From positions 29,138-93,137 of the forward strand of contig NZ_FNQE01000011.1 of the NCBI RefSeq assembly GCF_900107485.1: 64,000 nt of DNA, written 5' to 3'. The translations under genes and the position numbers were made by a program. The first letter of the stretch is position 1, and the number at the start of each line of letters is the position of its first letter. Shown here in pieces: positions 63,222 to 64,000 of the stretch. This DNA comes from Proteiniborus ethanoligenes. GTDB taxonomy: Bacteria; Bacillota; Clostridia; Tissierellales; Proteiniboraceae. The notes under the pieces are model-generated. The model had not been told where the DNA came from, searched no databases, and worked only from the letters and a program-made list of their open reading frames with translations.

Positions 63222-63566
63222 TCACTCCTCCCTTGTTTCCCATAAATCTCTAAAATTGATTATCAATTCTGCCCGTGAATTTACATGTAGCTTTTTGTAA
63301 ATTGCTGTTTGATAGGTATTGGCAGTGGAATAGCTTATACCAAGTTGTTTTGCAGCCTCTTTCAGGCTATAGCCTCCCAACAAAATAAGAAATGTCTCTT
63401 TTTCTCTGGGTGTCAGGTTTTTCACCAATTTTGACTTTTCGTCGGGGCTGAGATTCAGCTTTTTTCCATAACTTGTTTGAGAACCAAAAATTGTTGTTTC
63501 CTTCTCATACAACTCCGCTGTTTCGAATTTTGATTTCAAGAGTTTGATCTTATCCATCAACCCCAA
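63222..63566 (-). CDS. Small LuxR/GerE-type HTH regulator
   Basis: A 114-residue protein. The C-terminal LuxR HTH is NLTPREKETFLILLGGYSLKEAAKQLGISYSTANTYQTAIYKKLHVNSRAELI. The N-terminal 45 residues are short and charged; there is no receiver domain. The start is best at TTG 63566 (8 bp after AGGAGG). It is just upstream of and on the same strand as the surface-protein operon, which it probably controls. Confidence 0.82.
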   Translation of the reverse strand: MGLMDKIKLLKSKFETAELYEKETTIFGSQTSYGKKLNLSPDEKSKLVKNLTPREKETFLILLGGYSLKEAAKQLGISYSTANTYQTAIYKKLHVNSRAELIINFRDLWETREE

Positions 63567-63661
63567 GTAGATCACCTCCTAACTAGCGTCTGGGGATACA
63601 TAAACTATAGCCTCAGAAATACACGGTGTCACTTCAGTAGTTTACGTGACATACGCAAAAA

Positions 63662-63691
63662 CCCCCTCTCATTAGAACTAATGAGAGGGGG
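63662..63691 (-). terminator. Strong intrinsic terminator
   Basis: A perfect 14-bp stem (CCCCCTCTCATTAG and its complement) with a 2-nt loop and TTTTTG on the minus strand, 22 bp after the stop at 63713. It separates the two LuxR-type genes. Confidence 0.9.
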
Positions 63692-63712
63692 TTAGATGGG
63701 TTGTGGTATCCG

Positions 63713-64000
63713 CTATTTCTTGTATTCTTGGAGCAGTATCAATAACTCGGTACGGCTGTTGATATTTAGTTTCCGATAGATAGAAGTGCAGTAGGTATTG
63801 ATAGTCGAATAGGCTTTGGATTGTATGCCTGAAATCTGCCGAAGCGTATATCCATCAAGAAGAAGCCTACATACCTCCATTTCGGCGGGAGTAAGCTTAT
63901 AATCTTTCAGTCTGGCCTCCAGCCTCGAACACTGACTGATATCCCCGCGGTAAGCATCGTCCATCCATTCGCCAGAGTACAGCATCTTAATAAAGAAAGG
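63713..64000 (-). CDS. LuxR/GerE-type HTH regulator (5' end beyond window)
   Basis: The frame is open to base 64000 (PFFIKM before the internal ATG at 63985), so this is the C-terminal part of a longer protein. The HTH is KLTPAEMEVCRLLLDGYTLRQISGIQSKAYSTINTYCTSIYRKLNINSRTELLILL. It is a paralogue of the 63222-63566 regulator. Any sensory domain lies outside the window. Confidence 0.8.
   Translation of the reverse strand, partial: PFFIKMLYSGEWMDDAYRGDISQCSRLEARLKDYKLTPAEMEVCRLLLDGYTLRQISGIQSKAYSTINTYCTSIYRKLNINSRTELLILLQEYKK

Overview
The window is AT-rich DNA with strong AGGAGG-type ribosome binding sites and long same-strand operons. It carries a glycyl-radical enzyme, a complete [FeFe]-hydrogenase maturation set, TTG starts and S-layer proteins. 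Together these point to an anaerobic, motile, low-GC Gram-positive of the Clostridia. No rRNA, tRNA or CRISPR array was seen. Function calls come from recognised motifs; no database was searched.

0-7.5 kb: the 5' part of a YjjI-type glycyl-radical enzyme (runs off the left edge), a serine hydrolase and two large membrane chemoreceptors. 6.7-19.4 kb: a coherent acyl-CoA catabolic island under sigma-54 control. It contains a cytosolic MCP-like protein, a KAS-III-like thiolase-fold enzyme, a CoA-transferase and an alpha/beta hydrolase in one operon; a five-gene Liv-type ABC importer; a MaoC-like (R)-hydratase; a PAS/AAA+/Fis sigma-54 activator; and an acetoacetyl-CoA-reductase-like SDR. Four -24/-12 promoters with exact GG-N10-GC spacing drive these units, and a shared TTTCATACA-type palindromic motif lies about 85-230 bp upstream. 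This is the strongest candidate for an undescribed system in the window.

19.7-23.4 kb: ddl-murF-alr, a D-alanine/cell-wall operon. 23.5-28.6 kb: a CPBP protease and the operon TM1266-like regulator-hydG-hydF-hydE, preceded by a perfect sigma-A promoter and a structured leader of about 200 nt that ends in an intrinsic terminator in front of the first gene. 28.6-46.3 kb: an accessory region of lipoproteins, a methyltransferase, six GNAT acetyltransferases, YcaQ-like, MarR and TetR units with clear operators, and an RCC1-repeat surface protein. Many genes here are decaying (in-frame stops, internal deletions, a toxin-antitoxin remnant) and a dispersed repeat family recurs between them.

46.9-49.7 kb: an ABC exporter and an ABC-F protein gene, each preceded by a short leader peptide and competing hairpins. 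The ABC-F gene has lost most of its first nucleotide-binding domain. 50-50.8 kb: a VbhA-like antitoxin/Fic toxin pair. 52.7-55.1 kb: an IS21-family element with a broken istA, which truncates a neighbouring gene. 55.3-64 kb: a 1932-residue beta-helix/SLH/choline-binding-repeat surface protein, a second SLH protein, a lipoprotein and two small LuxR-type regulators. Base composition in the surface-protein genes switches at domain borders, suggesting assembly by module exchange.
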